Assembly (NCBI RefSeq): GCF_019175285.1
Contig: NC_056523.1
Coordinates: forward strand, 290,920,675-290,984,674
Length of the DNA stretch: 64,000 nt
Reading direction: 5' to 3'
From: Sceloporus undulatus
Lineage: Eukaryota; Chordata; Lepidosauria; Squamata; Phrynosomatidae
The first letter of the stretch is position 1, and each line of letters opens with the position of its first letter. The notes below the pieces were generated by a model, which was given only the letters and a program-made list of their open reading frames with translations, ran no database searches and was not told the DNA's origin. Position numbers and translations under genes: made by a program. Below are positions 58,541 to 64,000 of the stretch, piece by piece.

Positions 58541-59640
58541 TGATGAATGTGACTAACAAGTCAAAAGGAAGAAGCTTTATTGGTCATAAAATCAATGCAA
58601 GCAATTCATCTAGAGAAGCATACAGTGTGGATGAGTTTGCAACTAAAGTCCTTACTGGAAAACTGACTACGGTTTTCCTGCCAGTGATTTACATTGTTGT
58701 CTTTGTCGTTGGCTTACCAAGCAATGCCATGGCGCTATGGGTCTTCTTCTTCAGAACAAAAAAGAAACATCCTGCAGTGATTTATATGGCTAACCTGGCC
58801 CTGGCTGATCTCCTGTTTGTCATCTGGTTCCCTCTCAAGATTGCATACCATGTTAATGGCAACAACTGGATCTATGGCAAAGTCCTATGCAAAGTCCTGG
58901 TTGGGTTCTTCTATGGGAACATGTACTGCTCCATTCTGTTTATGACTTGTCTCAGCGTACAAAGGTATTGGGTAATTGTGAACCCCATACTGCAGTCAAG
59001 AAAGAAGTCAGACATTGCAATAGCAGTTTCAGTTGCGATATGGATACTAATTCTGCTTGGCACCATTCCATTATATCTTGTGGACCAAACTGTTTATATC
59101 TCAAACCTCAACATCACCACATGCCATGATGTCTTGCCTCAAGCACAGCTAGCTCATGACATGTATAACTACTTCCTCTCTCTAGCCATTGGAGTTTTCT
59201 TGTTCCCAGCCATCCTCACAGCTGTTGCCTACATTCTCATGATAAAGACTCTGAATGCTTCAATTACGGATGTAAACATTGGAAAGAAGCGAAAGAGAGC
59301 CATCCGACTCATCATTATAGTTCTTTCCATGTATTTGATCTGCTTTTTGCCTAGTAATATTCTGCTGCTTGTGCACTACTCTCACATCAAAACCCACGGT
59401 GTCAGTAGCATATATGCAGCATACATCACAGCACTGTGCCTTTCTACTCTCAACAGTTGCATAGACCCATTCGTCTACTACTTTGTTTCAAAAGACTTTA
59501 GGGATAATCTTAAAAATGCTCTCCTCTGTCGAAGTGTGCGCACTACAAAGAGGATGCAAATCTCTCTCTCTTCAAACAGATACCCAAGGAAATCCCCCTC
59601 TTACTCTTCCAGTTCAAACACAACTAAATCAACTTACTAA
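58541..59640 (+). CDS. F2RL1: Proteinase-activated receptor 2, coding exon 2
   Basis: Encodes the main body of PAR2, a plasma-membrane GPCR activated by trypsin-like proteases. The acceptor AG is at 58539-58540, and the split codon becomes GTG with exon 1. In 391-aa numbering the activation site is SKGR36|SFIGHK (human SKGR|SLIGKV), preceded by sequons N28-V-T and N31-K-S. SVDEFATKVLTGKLTTVFLP leads into TM1. TM1-TM7 are very close to mammalian PAR2: RTKKKHPAVIYMANLALADLL, SVQRYWVIVNP in place of DRY, NITTCHDVLP in ECL2 with the family histidine kept, CFLPSNILLLVHY in TM6, and NSCIDPFVYYF in TM7. C142-C220 is the expected disulfide and C355 a likely palmitoylation site. The serine-rich tail (SPSYSSSSNTTKSTY) is typical of arrestin-regulated PAR2. 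Length is close to human PAR2 (397). No disabling change is seen. Confidence 0.97.
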
Positions 59641-61808
59641 ATTTGTATGGGAAATCCATAAAAAAACTGAACTACTATTGCCAAGAGTTCTGAATTTGCT
59701 TCTTTGTTTTTAAATGGACTTAATAATAGTTTATTTAGAATAGAACATCACTAATGCTTAAAAAAGGCATATACTAGAACACTTGTCAAGTGGAAAAACA
59801 AAAATTGAAAATTGCTGTTGTGATGTAGTTCTCTTTTTTTTAAAGGAATATACACAAATTGAAAGGATTCGCTTTTTGTGCAGACTTGCTAGTTCATTGT
59901 AAAGAGAACTATATAGAGGACTAGGTAAAAAAATTACGGTCCCAGGAATTGCTACAATGTCCAGGTATTTTGAATCAGAAGGGAACAGAGGATGTATGTA
60001 ATAGTAAAATAGAGTTTTGGAGGGCACTCTCCTTGTTCATGAGAAGCAACTCCTTTCTTACAGCTCATAGACAGGGGGCTGTCAACCAGTCATTTGTGTT
60101 TGTCAAACCTGTCAAACCAGATTCTGTGAGGGTTCTGGAATATTGTATTATTGATGTCCAAGTGACTATATTTGCACTGATGCACACATATACATCTGTA
60201 ATATATGTACACACACATCTTTATTTTAAATATACTGTGAATATGCAATGTGACCAATATATATAGTCTTAATGTAGCCTATAATTTTGTGCATTTTAAC
60301 TAACTGTACTTCATTGAAATATTTTAAATACCCAACATTTTAAACTTTTTATAAAGGTATGCTTTTAATATACTCCAGTTATTTTTGTTATGATTATAAA
60401 GTGTAACCATATTTTTCCAGAGCTTAGTTGATCAGTATATAAACTCAAATTTGACTTTCCCAGTCACACATATACAAAACACACACAGAAATATGTCAGT
60501 GAATGTGCAGATTCAAGAAGCCTTTATTCAACACAGTGGATGGCTTGGTACCAGGGGTGGAGAATTGATCACGATGTAGCAAAAACAGTAGTTGGTTCTA
60601 GTTAGAAAACCATTTATGCTGTGCTCTTTTCATCATTATATTACATTTGCACCATTTTATCTATATTGGGTTGTCCTGGATTGATTCCCCTTCTCATAAA
60701 AAAAAATTGTGGCTGTAAATTCATACCCCATACACTCATTCATTATACTAATTCCATCATCAAAACTGATAAGACAAAAAGCAAGGCCTGGTCCATCCAT
60801 GAGCTGGGCAACAATGGTTTAGCTAATGTTGGACTGAAAGAGACATTGCTCCAGTCCATCAGCCAGCTGAGTTGAGGCTATTTTTGTCTTCCTAATCACT
60901 GCCTTACCCTTCCACAATTTTCTTCAGTCTCTGAGTCTAGGAAAAGGCAAGATGAGACAAGAAAAAGCTGCAGAATTGGAGAGAAGGCAGGACAGTATCC
61001 TGCTGATGCTGCAGAAAAGATCTAGGTAAGCCAAGATGGTACCTGTGATGGAGAGGGCCAGGCTGTGTGAGATGGGGGATGGATGGGGTCTCCCCAGCTC
61101 TTAAGACAACCAACAAACTAGCTTGGGGACTGTCTACTATTCTTCTGGACCCCAAGGCATTACCTGGATCATTACTGGGCCAGGTAGGATGAAAAGGTCT
61201 CTTTGTATTCTCTGTATAAGGTAATGAAAACTGTAAATGTCTTCTGGTTTAAGGTTTGATTAAGGAGGTCATACTGGTGACAGTGTGTCAGACTAGAAAA
61301 GTTAGTTAATTGAGCTATAACTTCCAGAATCCCCTAGTGTCTCTGAGCTGTGGGATTCTGAAAGATGTAGTCCATAGTTACTTTTCCAGGCTCTGTTTGG
61401 TGTGAAGATAGTGTAAAAATACACATTAATGTAGACAAATCAAAATGTTGCTGTTTAATTTTTTCATATTTCAGAGAAAACTGTTCCTTTGCCTGATATT
61501 ATTTAAAATTAAAATGTGCATCCTGCCTTTGTCTGCAAAGCAGACACAAGCCAGCTTTCAACTGAACAGCTCAAAAGAGTATAGCAATAGCAAGGTTAAA
61601 GGATGTCAAAAGAGCAGATAGTTAAAACAATGCAAGAGACAGAGGCAATAAAACAACAAATCCTAAAAGGCTTTAAATGTCCACTCACATGCAGTTTTCA
61701 AAGGGATAGCCATGTCAGTCTGCTGAAGGAAAATAACAAAGAAATATGGAGCCATGAAGGCTAGAAGATTTATTATTTTGTATTTTGTACACTATGTGCA
61801 TGTTTGTG

Positions 61809-61999
61809 TGCATGCATGCCTTCAAATTGTCAATTTGTGATGACCCCATTAATTCCATGTGGTTTTCTTATGTAGGGAGTTCTCAGAGGTGGTATTGCCA
61901 CTTCCTTGTTCTGAAATAATGCTTACAGCACTTGGCATTCATTGGTGGTCTCCCATCCAGAGCTGATCCTGCTTCCAAGATCAGATGGGATCTACTACC
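61809..61999 (-). mobile_element. 5S rRNA-derived SINE
   Basis: Reverse-strand copy. The body (GTGGTATTGCCACTTCCTTG on +) and the 5S-like head (TGGTGGTCTCCCATCC, then GCTTCCAAGATCAGATGGGATCT) are both visible. Diverged and missing part of the 5S C-box side. Confidence 0.75.
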
Positions 62000-62490
62000 T
62001 TTAGGCTATTTAGGCTTTTTTGTGTGTGTGGAATATGAACTACTTTATCAGATAAGTGGAGTATAATCTTGGAGAATGAGTAGGAATCATGCAGTCCTCT
62101 AACTGGGAATTGCAATCCAACATCACCTGGAGAACAGCATGGTTCCCACCCCATTTTAAAGGTTTAGGTATATTGGGAATTCTAATAATAGTTGGACATT
62201 ATTGTCAAGATGTTTCTGTTATCACCCACAATTGTTTTACTGATTTTGATTAATAAATATAATTGCTGGTCATTACTTTGTGCATCTAGTTTAGCTCTGA
62301 TCACACTATGTACATTGTATGTATGTATATACCTTAGCCTTTTAAGATTATAAATTGACAAAGGGGATTGTGACCCACAAAAACTTATGTTATAATAAAC
62401 CTATTGCTTTTTAAATCCGCTTCACTTAAAAGCAGGCAAGAGGTAGGGCCAAATGCATTTCTACAGAATGACCTTCCCAGAAGCAGGTTT

Positions 62491-62805
62491 TTGTTGTTAA
62501 CTGTTGTCAAGTCAAATTTGACATATAGTGACCCTATGAATGAGAGATCTTAATATCACCCTATCAGCAGCTCTGCTGAGGTTTGGAAACTCAGGGTCAT
62601 GGTGTCCTTGATCAAATCTATTTACTGTATCTGGAATGCAGATTTTCCTGCTGCCTTCCACCTTGCCAAGTATTGGCTTTTCTAGTAAATCCTATATTCT
62701 CGTGATATGGCCAAAGTATACCAGTCTTAGTTTGGTCATCTTGGATTCTAGGGATTGTTCGGGTCTAACTTGCTCCAGGACCCATTTGTTTGTCTTTTTA
62801 GGACA
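62491..62805 (-). mobile_element. BovB/RTE-type LINE 3' fragment
   Basis: On + CATATAGTGACCCTATGAATG, TTGGCTTTTCTAGTAAATCC, TTCTCGTGATATGGCCAAAG and TGCTCCAGGACCCATTTGTT. Colinear with the copies at 45601 and 57384. Confidence 0.8.
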
Positions 62806-64000
62806 GGGAGGAGAAGCTGACAGCCACAAGCAAAAATGTTCCCCCTCCTGTTTTAACCAAGAAAATATATTTCAGTGTTACTTTCAGTCACTTTATTTTT
62901 CAAACATGCCTCTTCCCCTCTGAGCCACACAAGAAATATGCTAGTAGTTCAACTCAGTTATAATTATATGTTTATTAGAATCCCTAAATTTGTAGACTCT
63001 TTCAAGCAAAAAATGTTGAAATCACATGCCATGGAAAACTAGGCTTTCATCAACCCAAAGCAGAGGCAGTTATGTTGTGTTCTCTTGCCTGCTTTCCATT
63101 TTAGGAGATTACTACATGTGGCTTTTAAACTTCGAGTACAATGGGAAGGAAGTGGCTTTGCTGAAATTCATTGCATGTCGCCGCAACTGACCTGTGCATG
63201 CCCTGTCCCCCACCTGTCCCTTTTCATTCACGGGGAAACCAGTGAATGATCTGGCAATCATGCAAGTCAGTAGATACGGATGTCACTCCCCAGGTAGTTG
63301 TGCTATTGCCAGTCTTGTGGTATCAGTGTTCCTTCCTCTCCTGTCCCCCTCACTATTCCAAAGCACTCTAATTGCCTTTTCAAATTTCTCTTATTATTTT
63401 CATTCTTTCTTTCTACCAATTTTTGAAGGGATTGTTCAGGACTGCAGAGCTACAGAACAAAGTGGGGAAAAACCTCCCAAAGCCCTAAAAGGTTTGCTGG
63501 GTAGGGCATTAAGCAGGGAGGCAGAATTAAGGAAGAGTTCAGGAAGAGTGTGATGGGGGTAGCAGCCCTGGTTGTGCAATTGTGAGAGGTGTGATGGCTG
63601 CTTAAAAGAAGCAAGTTTCCATTTTTTATTAAAAGTGTGACTGCTGCAAGAATGGGACCACATGCAAACCATGGCCTGGCTAATTTTGCAGTCTTTTGGC
63701 CCTGGGAGTGACTAGATTACTCAGTTCCTCCTGTTGTAAGGACATAGCATAACTACCTACACTGGGAGGAGATCTGTCTGAGTTAGTACAGTACTCTAGG
63801 ATGTTCTCCTAGATGAGAACTGTGTTCACAACTGTGACTCATGAATACAGGAATGTGTGGGTACCTCTCAATCTTTCACATTCTAAACGCAAACCACCTG
63901 GAGTTTAAGAATGAGTTGTGCCTCCTCCCATTATAAAAACACAAGGAAAAATATGTTAGGGATTTAGCAAACCTCTTATTTATAAAATGCCTGCAAAAAG

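Larger units (their letters stand above)
59641..64000. other. F2RL1 3' UTR and downstream DNA
   Basis: The F2RL1 stop is at 59638-59640. The AT-rich DNA after it to about 60450 is probably 3' UTR, but no poly(A) site can be fixed. No next gene of the locus is recognised before the window ends. Repeats seen are a 5S-derived SINE, an RTE fragment and a diverged interspersed repeat near 62340-62415. Confidence 0.55.

Overview
The window is vertebrate nuclear DNA, almost certainly from a squamate reptile. Iguanian lizard is my best guess, not a firm call. The support is the mix of interspersed repeats: a tRNA-derived SINE with a MIR/CORE-like body, Sauria-type SINE tails, 5S rRNA-derived SINEs, BovB/RTE, L2 and CR1 LINE pieces, and many hAT, mariner/Tigger, Harbinger and palindromic MITEs. 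I recognised no retroviral or LTR element, no bacterial-style operon, no CRISPR array and no tRNA or rRNA gene apart from SINE-borne relics.

The genes form a tandem protease-activated receptor (PAR) cluster, all on the + strand. (1) F2R (PAR1) is represented by its large coding exon 2 at 11242-12425; its signal-peptide exon was not found and probably lies before base 1. (2) A second, intact PAR1-type receptor has exon 1 at 24229-24292 and exon 2 at 27202-28307. I joined these exons from consensus splice sites; the predicted protein is 389 aa. (3) A decayed PAR1-type pseudogene fragment lies at about 32440-32863. (4) F2RL1 (PAR2) has exon 1 at 51934-52009, behind a GC-box/CRE promoter, and exon 2 at 58541-59640, giving 391 aa (390 if the second ATG is used). 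All three intact genes share the family layout: a short signal-peptide exon, a phase-1 intron, then one exon with the activation site and seven membrane helices. The order F2R, F2R-like, F2R remnant, F2RL1 fits the known amniote F2R-F2RL1 neighbourhood, with a local expansion of the PAR1 type.

PARs are G-protein-coupled receptors switched on when a protease cuts the N-terminal exodomain and exposes a tethered ligand. The three receptors differ exactly there. F2R predicts SFPIAR after LAPPR and keeps a hirudin-like acidic patch. The PAR1-like receptor predicts VGLLPI after ASIR, with no proline at P2 and no clear hirudin-like patch. PAR2 predicts SFIGHK after SKGR. Both PAR1-type receptors have lost the histidine of the CHDV motif in extracellular loop 2, and the PAR1-like receptor has lost the PAR1 tail signals (paired cysteines and YxxLL). 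This suggests the duplicate has diverged in activation and trafficking.

Layout: 1-11241 is presumed F2R intron 1 with many repeats; 11242-12425 F2R exon 2; 12426-24228 intergenic; 24229-28307 the PAR1-like gene; 28308-51780 intergenic, with the pseudogene, a hAT element with a perfect 8-bp duplication, and a nested MITE; 51780-59640 F2RL1; 59641-64000 downstream with SINE and RTE pieces. A 10-base N run at 3900-3909 marks an assembly join inside an 88-bp tandem repeat.
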